From Streptomyces abikoensis (GTDB lineage Bacteria > Actinomycetota > Actinomycetes > Streptomycetales > Streptomycetaceae), in assembly GCF_014648775.1 (NCBI RefSeq), contig NZ_BMRT01000002.1:434001-498000 (forward strand): a stretch of DNA of 64,000 nt. Direction: 5' to 3'. How positions within the stretch are numbered: the first letter of the stretch is position 1; the number at the start of each line of letters is the position of its first letter. Of this stretch, positions 25,220-33,322 are shown in pieces. A program made the position numbers and the translations under genes. The notes under the pieces are model-generated. The model did not search any database, was not told the origin of the DNA, and saw only the letters and a list, made by a program, of their open reading frames with translations.

Positions 25220-25900
25220 TCAGCCACGGGAGCGGCGGCTCCGGGGCGGCGGCGTGATGCGTACGCGCTCCTCGGCGGGGGCGTTCTCGATGTCGTCGAG
25301 CTGCGCGACGATCGTGCTCCGCAGATCGTCGTAGTCCTCGAACCGGTAGTCGTGGAACAGCGTGTGGCCCGTCCACATCAGGTTCGCGCACACCCGGGCC
25401 GGCACCCGGCCGGTGTGGGCGCCCATGCCGACCAGTGCCACCGACTCGATACTGCCCGGCGCCTTCTCGTTCTGCTGGTGTATCGCCTGGAACGCGGCGG
25501 CGCACGCCAGGGCCACGTTCAGGGTCTCGCTCACGTTCTGGGCGGAGTGCTCCATCGTCGGTGTCGAGATCAGGAACTTCGGGTGGACCGCCCCGGACGG
25601 CACGCACACCGCGCCGCCCACCGGCAGGCTCCCCGCGAACCGGTCGCGGATCGCCCGCTGCACGCGCAGCTGGATGCCCGCCCCGAGGTATCGCTTGATG
25701 GCCGCGTCGACCCCGCCGTCCATCCGGCCCCGGGAGTTCGTCGGAGTCACCCAGGCGTCGGCCTTCTCGTCCAGGATCGAGCCCTTGCGGATCTCGATCC
25801 CGGGGGTGTCGGCGAACGCCGCCCGCCAGGCCTCCACCACCGACGCGTTGATGTCGGTGAGCACCACCTTCAGCGGCGACTGCGTACGGTCCATGCTCAT
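25220..25900 (-). CDS. Macro-domain (ADP-ribose-binding) protein
   Basis: 226 aa; ATG at 25900 preceded by GGAGTGGAG. The macrodomain fold is recognisable by its two ADP-ribose loops: ADAWVTPTNS...DGGVDAAI (Asn55, Gly62-Gly63-Val64-Asp65) and ALVGMGAHTG (158-164). The Asn and the GGVD loop are residues that often bind the distal ribose in hydrolytic macrodomains. A basic tail (RSRRSRG) ends the protein. Macrodomains read or remove ADP-ribose from proteins or DNA. Its divergent partner encodes an ADP-ribosyltransferase fused to a uracil-DNA-glycosylase domain, so an eraser/antidote role is plausible. Not shown: hydrolytic activity. Confidence 0.85.
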   Translation of the reverse strand: MSMDRTQSPLKVVLTDINASVVEAWRAAFADTPGIEIRKGSILDEKADAWVTPTNSRGRMDGGVDAAIKRYLGAGIQLRVQRAIRDRFAGSLPVGGAVCVPSGAVHPKFLISTPTMEHSAQNVSETLNVALACAAAFQAIHQQNEKAPGSIESVALVGMGAHTGRVPARVCANLMWTGHTLFHDYRFEDYDDLRSTIVAQLDDIENAPAEERVRITPPPRSRRSRG

Positions 25901-26094
25901 GCTCCACTCCGATCGGAATACGGCCCTCGGCGATGCGGCCCTCGGTCGTTCACGACGCTACCGCGCCCCACTGACAAGCCCGTTCCGGCCGGGCGCCGTT
26001 GTCGGACCCCCTCGGTATAACAGTGGCGTCCCGCACAGCTGTGGGGTCCGTCAGCCATCCGACGGGCTCCCACGAAGACCGGAGTCCCCGCACC

Positions 26095-27720
26095 ATGAGC
26101 GACGCCCAGACCCCCGCCACGCCCGACCCGAACGACCCGCTGGCCCTCGCCGAGCTCTTCGAAGGCGGCGGTGAACCGTGGCTTCCGCTGCTGAAGCCGG
26201 TGATCGAGGCGCAGCCGGACGCGGCCGCCTTCATCGGCACGGGACGCGGCCCGGAGGTCGTCCCCGTCCGTGAGCTGACCTTCCAGGCGCTCAAGCCCCA
26301 TCCGCCGCACAAGTGGAAGGTCGTCGTCTTCGGCCAGAACCCCTACCCGCGGCCGGAGAGCGCCACCGGCATCGCCATGTTCGACAACACCTTCCACGAC
26401 TGGAAGGACAGTCAGTTCGGACGGGTCGTCAGCATCCGCTGCATCATCAAGGCGGCGGCCATGTGGAAGTACGGCATACCCAAGAAGACCCCGATCGCCG
26501 ACGTCCGCGCGCTGCTGAAGGAGCAGGACACCGTCCAGCCGCCCGAGTGGTTCCAGGCGATGCTCACCCAGGGTGTGCTGCTGCTGAACGCGGCGCTCAC
26601 CGCCAGTAGCGCCGAGGCGCGGGGAGCCGACCGGCACACCGTGTTCTGGCGTCCGGTCGCCGAGCGGATCGTCGAGGAGATCCTCAAGGCCAAGCAGAAC
26701 GCCGACGAGGAGGACCGCGGTGTCGTCTTCGCGTGGTGGGGCGCGCACGCGCGCAACCTGAAGAAGATCGTCCTCAAGCTCCAGGAGAAGTACCCCGAGG
26801 TCGAGGTCCGGCACATCGACCACGCCAATCCCGCCGCACAGGGTGACCTCTTCTGCGAAGGCGGCCATTTCGGCGTGGTGAACGACGCCCTCGCGTCGCT
26901 GGGCATGGATCAGATCGACTGGCTGCCGAGCAAGGGGTGGAACGACGCCGCGGCGGAGGCAGGAGGAGGGGTGGACGGCGGCGTGGCCGAACGCATGGGG
27001 GCGTTCATCGCGTCCACCATGGAACTGCACCAGCTGTATCTGGAGCGGCTCGCCGGCGTCAAGGACGAGGGTCTGGCCCTCCCCGCGATCACCGGTGTGT
27101 TCGACACCCCGCTGATGGACTTCCGGGAGGCCGTGGCCCCGGTCGCAGAGCTGCTGTCCGGCCTCGGCCGGCACGTCGACCTGTCGCACGACTTCGGCAA
27201 GAGGCGGGCGGACGAGGCGGCCGGCGCCGGCGGTCTGTCCGCCGACGCGATCGCCGCGCTCTACCTCTACACCTGCGAGTCCGCGTTCTACCGGGAGATC
27301 AACGCCATTCTGCGCTCCCCGGACCGGAGCAGGCTCATCCCCTACCTTCCGTACTTGCGGCTGCTGTTCTCGGCGGTTTCGGGGCTTCCCGCCCGCACGG
27401 AACCGCTGTGGCGCGGGGTGTCGCTGGACCTCCGCGCGCAGTACCCGGTCGGCCGGACCGTCACGTGGTGGGGCGTCTCCTCGTGCACGTCCAAGCTCAG
27501 CGTGGCGCGGGCGTTCCTCGGGAGCAGCGGCAAGCGGACGCTCTTCGAGGTGACGCCCGCCCGGGCCGTGGGCATCCAGAACTTCTCGGCGTTCACGGGC
27601 GAGGAGGAGTTCATCCTCGCGCCGGGAACGCAGCTCAAGGTGACGGACGTGAGGACGGAGCGCGGCGGCCTGTGCACCGTGAGGCTGACCGAGCTGGAGG
27701 AACAGCCCCTCGTGTCCTGA
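26095..27720 (+). CDS. Uracil-DNA glycosylase domain fused to an arginine-type ADP-ribosyltransferase
   Basis: 541 aa from the ATG at 26095 (GGAG ten bases upstream). Residues about 20-280 are a family-1 UDG (UNG): GQNPYP at 80-85, LLLNAALT with Asn165, VFAWWG at 211-216, DHANP with His243, then GGHFGVVN and a closing IDW. The usual catalytic Asp of GQDPYH is Asn82. Residues about 375-525 are an R-S-E class ART: LWRG with Arg440, the WWGVSSCTS core (458-466; CTS replaces STS) and the EEE at 503-505 giving the ExE motif before FILAPGT. The ART part recalls a lineage I associate with eukaryotes such as bdelloid rotifers (from memory). Such ARTs use NAD+ to modify Arg; the UDG part probably targets the enzyme to DNA. 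Divergent from the macrodomain gene. Confidence 0.88.
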   Translation: MSDAQTPATPDPNDPLALAELFEGGGEPWLPLLKPVIEAQPDAAAFIGTGRGPEVVPVRELTFQALKPHPPHKWKVVVFGQNPYPRPESATGIAMFDNTFHDWKDSQFGRVVSIRCIIKAAAMWKYGIPKKTPIADVRALLKEQDTVQPPEWFQAMLTQGVLLLNAALTASSAEARGADRHTVFWRPVAERIVEEILKAKQNADEEDRGVVFAWWGAHARNLKKIVLKLQEKYPEVEVRHIDHANPAAQGDLFCEGGHFGVVNDALASLGMDQIDWLPSKGWNDAAAEAGGGVDGGVAERMGAFIASTMELHQLYLERLAGVKDEGLALPAITGVFDTPLMDFREAVAPVAELLSGLGRHVDLSHDFGKRRADEAAGAGGLSADAIAALYLYTCESAFYREINAILRSPDRSRLIPYLPYLRLLFSAVSGLPARTEPLWRGVSLDLRAQYPVGRTVTWWGVSSCTSKLSVARAFLGSSGKRTLFEVTPARAVGIQNFSAFTGEEEFILAPGTQLKVTDVRTERGGLCTVRLTELEEQPLVS

Positions 27721-27779
27721 CCGGCCTGTGCCCTGACGGGCCCGTCCCCTGACCGGCCCGTCTCCTGACCGGGGCCGGC
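27716..27779. repeat. 16-bp tandem repeat overlapping the fusion gene's stop codon
   Basis: Four contiguous 16-bp units starting at 27716, 27732, 27748 and 27764 (consensus CCTGACCGGCCCGTCC). The first contains the TGA stop of the UDG-ART gene; the array ends 5 bp before the RNase HI stop. The last unit is degenerate. It fills the convergent intergenic space. Confidence 0.8.
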
Positions 27780-27783
27780 GCCG

Positions 27784-28488
27784 TCAGCCGGTCGCGGCCG
27801 TGGCGCAGGCGGGGTGGCCCCAGCCGTCGGGGTTCTTCGCGATCGTCTCGCCCTTCGCGTACGGCTTTCCGCAGCGGCAGCGCCCGGGGAACCTCGCCTT
27901 GAGCGACCCCCTGGTCCGGCCGCTCGACGGGCGCCCCGCCCCCGGCTCCGCGGCGGGCTTCCGGGCGCGGCCGCCGCCGGCCCGGGGCGCGGCCCCGGCC
28001 TCCGGTTCCGGCAGGTCGGACCCGAGGGAGGTGCCCGCCTCCCGCTGGGTGCGGGCGGTGTGGCTGGCGGCCGCGTCGGCGGCGGCGTTGAGGGGGTCGC
28101 CGTCGACCTGGTGGGCCGGTACGTACACGAACTCGACGGCGCGGCCGGTCAGCAGCTCGTCGATCCGCATCACGAGTGCCTGGTTGGCCACCGGGGTGCC
28201 GGCGGCCGTCTTCCACCCCTTCCGCTTCCAGCCGGGCAGCCATGTCGTCACGGCCTTCATCGCGTACTGGGAGTCCATCCGCACCTGCAGGGGGACGCCC
28301 GGGTCGGTGGACTCCAGCAGCTCCTGGAGCGCGGTGAGTTCGGCGACGTTGTTCGTCGCGGTGCCCAGCGGTCCGGCCTGCCAGCGGTGCACCTCGCCGG
28401 TGGCGTCCCCGATGACCCATGCCCAGGCGGCGGGCCCGGGGTTGCCCTTCGACGCGCCGTCGCACGCGGCGGTGATCTGTTCGTGCAT
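27784..28488 (-). CDS. Ribonuclease HI with C-terminal Cys-rich extension
   Basis: 234 aa from the ATG at 28488, where the family's usual N-terminus begins (an in-frame ATG at 28515 is possible). The four RNase H carboxylates are Asp10 (CDGASKGNPG), Glu50 (NNVAELTA), Asp72 (RMDSQYA) and Asp138 (NAAADAA). They degrade the RNA strand of RNA/DNA hybrids. Residues about 145-200 are a low-complexity linker, and about 200-230 form a short CRCGKPYAKGE...HPAC segment that looks like a zinc ribbon and might bind nucleic acid. Convergent with the UDG-ART gene. Confidence 0.9.
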   Translation of the reverse strand: MHEQITAACDGASKGNPGPAAWAWVIGDATGEVHRWQAGPLGTATNNVAELTALQELLESTDPGVPLQVRMDSQYAMKAVTTWLPGWKRKGWKTAAGTPVANQALVMRIDELLTGRAVEFVYVPAHQVDGDPLNAAADAAASHTARTQREAGTSLGSDLPEPEAGAAPRAGGGRARKPAAEPGAGRPSSGRTRGSLKARFPGRCRCGKPYAKGETIAKNPDGWGHPACATAATG

Positions 28489-28628
28489 CCCACCATGGTG
28501 CCAGCACTTCGCCATCAGTCGCTCACGGCCGGAACCACCCGCCCCCACCGACCCCTCTGTTTGATCAACGGGGGCTCGGTTAGGCGCATCAGCGCACACG
28601 CACACGCACCAAAGGGGCAGGGATCGGC

Positions 28629-30218
28629 ATGGCCATCAGCAGGCGCACACTCCTGACAGCGGCGGGCACGGGTCTGGCGGCGACCGCCGCCTGGGGCGCC
28701 ACGGCGACGACCGGCGCGGCGCGGGCCGATACGAAGAGGGCCGGCGACGCGTGGGGCGCGTCCAGGGCGGCCAAGGTCGCGGAGAGCGACTGGACCGCCC
28801 TCGGCAAGGGCCTCGCCGGCGGCCTCGTCCGCCCCGGCGACGCCGACTACACGGCCGCCCGTCAGCTCTACAACACGCGCTTCGACGCGCTGCGCCCGGC
28901 CGCGATCGCCTATGTCGCCGGCACCCCGGACATCACCGAGGCCCTGGCCTTCGCCCGCCGCTTCTCCATACCCGTCTCCATCCGCAACGGCGGCCACAGC
29001 TACGCGGGCTGGTCCAGCGGCAACGGCCGGCTGGTCGTCGACGTCTCCCGGCTCAGGAGCGTCCGCACACCGTCCGCGTCCGACGCCGTCATCGGCGCCG
29101 GAGCCAAACTCATCGACGTGTACACGAGCCTGGCCGCGCACGGCGTGACCATCCCGGCGGGCTCCTGCCCCACCGTCGGGGTCTCCGGGCTCACGCTGGG
29201 CGGCGGGCACGGCGTCCTCTCCCGCGCCTACGGTCTCACCTGCGACAACCTCACCGGCGCCACGATCGTCACCGCCGACGGCAAGACCCTCGACTGCGAC
29301 GCCACCCGCGACGCCGACCTGTTCTGGGCCTTGCGCGGCGCGGGCAACGGCAACTTCGGCGTCGTCACCGAGCTCCGCTTCCGCACCCATGCCGTCGGCG
29401 AGGGGGTGACGGGCTACGTCTCCTTCCCCTGGTCCAAGGCCGCCGCCGTCGTGCGGGCGTGGCAGGAGTGGGGACCGAGCCGGCCGGACGAGATCTGGTC
29501 CGCCTGCGACCTGTCGGTCGCGGCGGGCGGCACCCCCCACATATCCGTCGCCGCGTTCACGATCGGCACGCACGGGGACCTGGAGAACGCCTACGACGAG
29601 CTGATCGGCAAAGTGGCCGGGGCGAGCGGCGGCAGCGACGGCATCGGGACGGTCCGGCTGCGCCGCCACTCCTACCTCGACACGGTCCGTGCCTACGCCG
29701 GCTGCGGCGACACGACCACCGAGCAGTGCCACCTCCCGGGCACCACTCCGGGCCGCGAGTCCTCCGGGAAGCTGGAGCGCGAGACGTACGCGGCGCGCTC
29801 GGACTTCTTCGACCGCTCGCTGGACGACGCGGGCGTCCGCACGCTGCTCGACCAGCTGGAACGCTTCGGGCGCGGGGTCAAGGGCGGCGGCGCCTCGGTG
29901 CAGCTGACGGCCCTGGGCGGCGCGGTCAACCGCGTCAAGCCGCTGGACACGGCCTTCGTGCACCGGAGTTCGCGCATGCTGGCCCAGTACCTCACGTCGT
30001 GGGCGGCGGGCGGGCCGGGCACCGCGCAGACCGCCTGGCTGGACGGGACGCGCACGGCCATGGGCCGCCACGCCTCGGGCGCCGCCTACCAGAACTACAC
30101 GGACGCGGGCCTGACGGACTGGCGCAGGGCCTACTACGGGGACGCGGCTCCCCTGCTGGCGGAGCTCAAGCGGCGGTACGACCCGAAGCGCGTCTTCGAC
30201 TTCCCCCAGGCGCTCTGA
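28629..30218 (+). CDS. Tat-exported BBE-type flavin oxidase
   Basis: 529 aa with a twin-arginine signal (ISRRTLLTAAGTG; cleavage near ARA). A FAD-binding_4 domain carries both residues of bicovalent flavin attachment: His123 in NGGHSYAG and Cys205 in GLTCDNL. The C-terminus ends in the BBE motif (YDPKRVFDFPQAL). These secreted oxidases act on sugars, alcohols or specialised metabolites with O2, giving H2O2. The two-base-spaced ribosome context is weak (GGGATCGGC). Whether it belongs to the downstream biosynthetic cluster cannot be told. Confidence 0.9.
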   Translation: MAISRRTLLTAAGTGLAATAAWGATATTGAARADTKRAGDAWGASRAAKVAESDWTALGKGLAGGLVRPGDADYTAARQLYNTRFDALRPAAIAYVAGTPDITEALAFARRFSIPVSIRNGGHSYAGWSSGNGRLVVDVSRLRSVRTPSASDAVIGAGAKLIDVYTSLAAHGVTIPAGSCPTVGVSGLTLGGGHGVLSRAYGLTCDNLTGATIVTADGKTLDCDATRDADLFWALRGAGNGNFGVVTELRFRTHAVGEGVTGYVSFPWSKAAAVVRAWQEWGPSRPDEIWSACDLSVAAGGTPHISVAAFTIGTHGDLENAYDELIGKVAGASGGSDGIGTVRLRRHSYLDTVRAYAGCGDTTTEQCHLPGTTPGRESSGKLERETYAARSDFFDRSLDDAGVRTLLDQLERFGRGVKGGGASVQLTALGGAVNRVKPLDTAFVHRSSRMLAQYLTSWAAGGPGTAQTAWLDGTRTAMGRHASGAAYQNYTDAGLTDWRRAYYGDAAPLLAELKRRYDPKRVFDFPQAL

Positions 30219-30299
30219 CGCACGAGCGCACCGGCCGGTCCCCGCAGGCATGAAAACGGCGCAAGCACAGAAGCGGCGGGGCCCGGCCGGCGTGGCGCG

Positions 30300-31316
30300 T
30301 CAGACCGCCGGAGCCGCCTCGACGATCGACACGGCCGATCCGGTCGGCACGACGCGGACCAGCCGCAGCCCCGCCTCGGTGAACAGCCGGCGGAAGTCCT
30401 CCTCACCGCGCTCCCGGCCGTTCAGCGCGGTCATCATCAGCACGTCGAGGACCTTCCCGGGGTGCGGAGTGTTGTCCTGCGGGATGACGCAGTCGACGGC
30501 GAGGAGACGGCTGTCGGCGCTCATGCCGGCACGGCACGCGCGCAGGATGCGGACGCACTCCTCGTCGGACCAGTCGTGGAGGATCCGCTTGAGGAGGTAG
30601 ACGTCGGCTCCGGCCGGGACGGACGTGAAGAAGTCACCGGCCCGGACCTCCCAGCGCCCGGTCAGCTCGGGCACGTCGAGCGAGTGCCCGCGCAGCACGG
30701 CGTCCCGGTCGTAGAGGACGCCCGTGAGCCCCGGGTTGCGCACCAGCGTCCGGCCGAGCAGCCCGCCGCGCCCGCCGCCGACGTCCACGACCGTGCCCTT
30801 CGCCGGGAAGGAGTACGCGGCGGCGACCGCGTCGTCCTCGCCGGTGGAGACGTTGGCCATGCCCCGGTCGAACGCCTCGCCCGCGTCGGGCTCGCGGGAC
30901 AGGTAGTCGAAGAAGGGTGCGCCGTAGATCTCGTCGAAGACGGAGCGTCCGGTGCGCACGGTGTCCTCCAGCCGCGTGGCGGGCCGCACGAAGGTCTCGT
31001 CCGTGGCCATGAGGACGGCCTCGCGCAGCGACGCCGGGGTGTCGGAGCGCAGGCGTTCGGCCAGGGGCGTGAGGTGGAAGGCGCCCTTGTCGTCCTCGTG
31101 GAAGACGTCCCTGGTGGCGAGGAGCCGCAGTATCCGGCGCAGGTGTCCTTCGGAGGCGCCGGTCAGCGCGGCGAGCTCGTCCGCGCCGCGGGGGCCGTCG
31201 GCGAGGTGGTCGGCCACGCCGAGCCGCGCGGCCGTGCGCAGCGCGGCGGAGTGGAGATAGCTCAGCGCGTAGTCGGTGAGGCGTGCGGCGAGCGGATCGG
31301 TGGCGGTGTGGTCCAT
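30300..31316 (-). CDS. O-methyltransferase (hydroxyindole/caffeate OMT-like, Methyltransf_2)
   Basis: 338 aa from the ATG at 31316, with GGAGG eight bases upstream. The N-terminal dimerisation domain (about 10-95, with GVADHLADGPRGADELAALTG) is a winged helix. The SAM domain has VVDVGGGRGG (motif I), a YDRD acidic end of beta-2, LKRILHDW containing the catalytic-type His, and DCVIPQD. This is the standard polyketide/phenol O-methyltransferase architecture. It is divergent from an LLM monooxygenase gene and could tailor the product of the neighbouring cluster. Confidence 0.88.
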   Translation of the reverse strand: MDHTATDPLAARLTDYALSYLHSAALRTAARLGVADHLADGPRGADELAALTGASEGHLRRILRLLATRDVFHEDDKGAFHLTPLAERLRSDTPASLREAVLMATDETFVRPATRLEDTVRTGRSVFDEIYGAPFFDYLSREPDAGEAFDRGMANVSTGEDDAVAAAYSFPAKGTVVDVGGGRGGLLGRTLVRNPGLTGVLYDRDAVLRGHSLDVPELTGRWEVRAGDFFTSVPAGADVYLLKRILHDWSDEECVRILRACRAGMSADSRLLAVDCVIPQDNTPHPGKVLDVLMMTALNGRERGEEDFRRLFTEAGLRLVRVVPTGSAVSIVEAAPAV

Positions 31317-31514
31317 CGGGGCTGCCTCCATAGCGGTTCCGAAGTGGCGGTTCCGAAGTGCCGGCCGTACGGCATATGCCGGGCCGTACGACTCCACGAT
31401 GGCCGTGCCGCCCGCCCGGCCGCCAGGGCATCTCACGCCACTTCGTGCCCGTTTCAACGACGGAGGCCGGGGCGACCGTTGCGGGGGAGCCCCGGGCCGC
31501 GCCACGATGCCAGG

Positions 31515-32384
31515 ATGCGGTTCTCGGTGAACGTACCCAACTTCGGCGACTTCTCCGACGCCAGGAACGTGGCGACCCTGGCCGTGGCCGCCGAGGAGGC
31601 GGGGTGGGACGCCCTGTTCCTGTGGGATCACGTCGTCCACCGGAAGGACTTCCCCCGCCCCGTCGGTGACCCGTGGATGCTGCTCACGGCGGCCGCGCTG
31701 GCCACCACGCGCATCAGGCTGGGCACGCTGGTCACGCCCGTGCCCCGGCGGCGGCCGCACCAGCTGGCGCGGCAGGTGGCGACGCTGGACCGGATCAGCG
31801 GCGGCCGGGTCGTCTTCGCGGCGGGACTGGGCGGGCCGGTCGAGGACGAGTACGGCAGCTTCGGCGAGCCCACCGACGAAGTCCTGCTCGCCGAGCGCCT
31901 GGACGAGGGGCTGGGCCTCCTGGAGGCGTACTGGACCGGCGAGCCGGTCACCCACCACGGCCGCCACTTCCACGCGGACGACGTGGCACTGCTGCCCCCG
32001 CCCGTGCAGCGCCCGCGGCCACCCGTGTGGATCGCCGGCTTCTGGCCGCACCGCAGGCCCATGCGGCGCGCGGCGCGCTGGGACGGCGCGGTGCCCCTGT
32101 TCGAGTCGGCGGGGCACGGCAGCGCCCCTGCCGTGGACGAGCTGCGCGACCTGGTGGCCTACGTCCGCCGGCACCGGCCCGGCGACCGCCGTGACGCGCC
32201 CTTCGAAGTGGTCGTCGGAGGCGTCTCCCCCGGGCAGGACGCGGCCGCCGCGCGGGACGTCGTCGGGCCTCTCCTCGACGCGGGCGCCACGTGGTGGGAC
32301 GAACGGCTTCCCCTCGGCGACCCGCGCCTGTCCCACCTCGGGACGGTCCTCCGCCGCGCCGAGCAGGGGCCGCCCCGGCTCTGA
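31515..32384 (+). CDS. LLM-class F420/FMN-dependent oxidoreductase
   Basis: 289 aa from the ATG at 31515. The luciferase-like TIM-barrel pattern is clear: start RFSVNVPNFGDFSD, EEAGWDALFLWDHVV, then TTRIRLGTLVTPVPRRRP and LDRISGGRVVFAAGLGG. The family uses reduced flavin (FMNH2 or F420H2). It is convergent with the diiron-protein gene, 32 bp apart. Reaction unknown. Confidence 0.85.
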   Translation: MRFSVNVPNFGDFSDARNVATLAVAAEEAGWDALFLWDHVVHRKDFPRPVGDPWMLLTAAALATTRIRLGTLVTPVPRRRPHQLARQVATLDRISGGRVVFAAGLGGPVEDEYGSFGEPTDEVLLAERLDEGLGLLEAYWTGEPVTHHGRHFHADDVALLPPPVQRPRPPVWIAGFWPHRRPMRRAARWDGAVPLFESAGHGSAPAVDELRDLVAYVRRHRPGDRRDAPFEVVVGGVSPGQDAAAARDVVGPLLDAGATWWDERLPLGDPRLSHLGTVLRRAEQGPPRL

Positions 32385-32416
32385 CCCGGCGGCGGCGTGC
32401 GCGGCGACGGCCGGCC

Positions 32417-33322
32417 TCAGCGCATCAGGCCGGCTCGGCGCCACCAGTGGTACTGGGCCGGGGTGATCATTCCGACGTCCTGGAGGAAGGCGACCACCTT
32501 CGCGCCGGAACGCAGCCGGAACTCCCTGTGGTGGGGGTTCCGGCCGGCCTCGCGCCGGGCCCGGGCGGGATCGAGGCCGGCGTTGGCGTAGAGGCTGGGA
32601 TCGAGGAGGCCCGGAATGATCAGGCTTGCGGCCAGTCCCGTGAGTTCGCGATGGCAGGCGAGGCGTCGCCGCGAGGCCCTGCCTACGGCATCGCGCAGTT
32701 CGGTCCGGGCGAAGCTCACATGGCGGGCTTCCTCCGCGACGTGAATGCGGCAGATCTGGCGGACCAGGGGATGGACGCGTTCGTCCGCGAGGAGCGCGCG
32801 CTGGAAATGGTCCAGCACCTCTTCGCCCACCAGAGTGGCGGCGAAGGTGGTGAGGCCCTGGAAGAGCGGGTCGCCCAGCGGAAACAGACGACGGACACTC
32901 CCGGGGAGCCGATATACCGGGCAGCCGAGAACGCTCAGGCAACGCCCGAACATCTTCATGTGGCGTGTTTCGTCGCCCAGTTCCGTGAGTGCGTAGTGAC
33001 CGCGCGGGTCGGTGGGGGCCAGCGACGTCAGGTGGCGGGAGAACATGCGCAGGACCAGCAGCTCGACCCAGTACCCCATGCTCATGTAGCTGGCCAGTTC
33101 CTGACGGGAGAGTTCGACGCGCTGCCGCGTGTCCATCCGGTCCCACAAGGCAGTCCCGTACAGCGACACCAGCTCGGGCGGGACGAACCAGGCGTCGTCC
33201 GGTGCGCGGACCTCCCAGTCGACGTCCCTGTCGGGGTCGAAGGAGCGGGTTGCGGAGGCACGCAGCAGGCGTTGCGCCACGGCTGCGGGGCCAGGGGACG
33301 GGGAGGGGGTACGAGTCGTCAT
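32417..33322 (-). CDS. AurF-like diiron (p-aminobenzoate N-oxygenase family) protein
   Basis: 301 aa. The ATG at 33322 directly follows the TAG stop of the upstream SDR gene (no gap), so start and operon are fixed. The ferritin-like iron ligands line up with AurF in both identity and spacing: Glu118-x-x-His121 (GDETRH), Glu167 (GEEVLDH), His194 and Glu198-x-x-His201 (HVAEEARH); a further N-terminal Glu ligand is Glu75 or Glu87. AurF converts an arylamine to a nitro group; relatives in other clusters do amine oxidation or other O2 chemistry. Its substrate here is unknown. Last gene of the acyltransferase-SDR-AurF operon. Confidence 0.88.
   Translation of the reverse strand: MTTRTPSPSPGPAAVAQRLLRASATRSFDPDRDVDWEVRAPDDAWFVPPELVSLYGTALWDRMDTRQRVELSRQELASYMSMGYWVELLVLRMFSRHLTSLAPTDPRGHYALTELGDETRHMKMFGRCLSVLGCPVYRLPGSVRRLFPLGDPLFQGLTTFAATLVGEEVLDHFQRALLADERVHPLVRQICRIHVAEEARHVSFARTELRDAVGRASRRRLACHRELTGLAASLIIPGLLDPSLYANAGLDPARARREAGRNPHHREFRLRSGAKVVAFLQDVGMITPAQYHWWRRAGLMR

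Noticed and set aside
25220..25900. Phage tail or tape protein instead of a macrodomain
   Set aside because: The TNS...GGVDAAI and GMGAHTG loops match ADP-ribose-binding loops and no phage gene is nearby.
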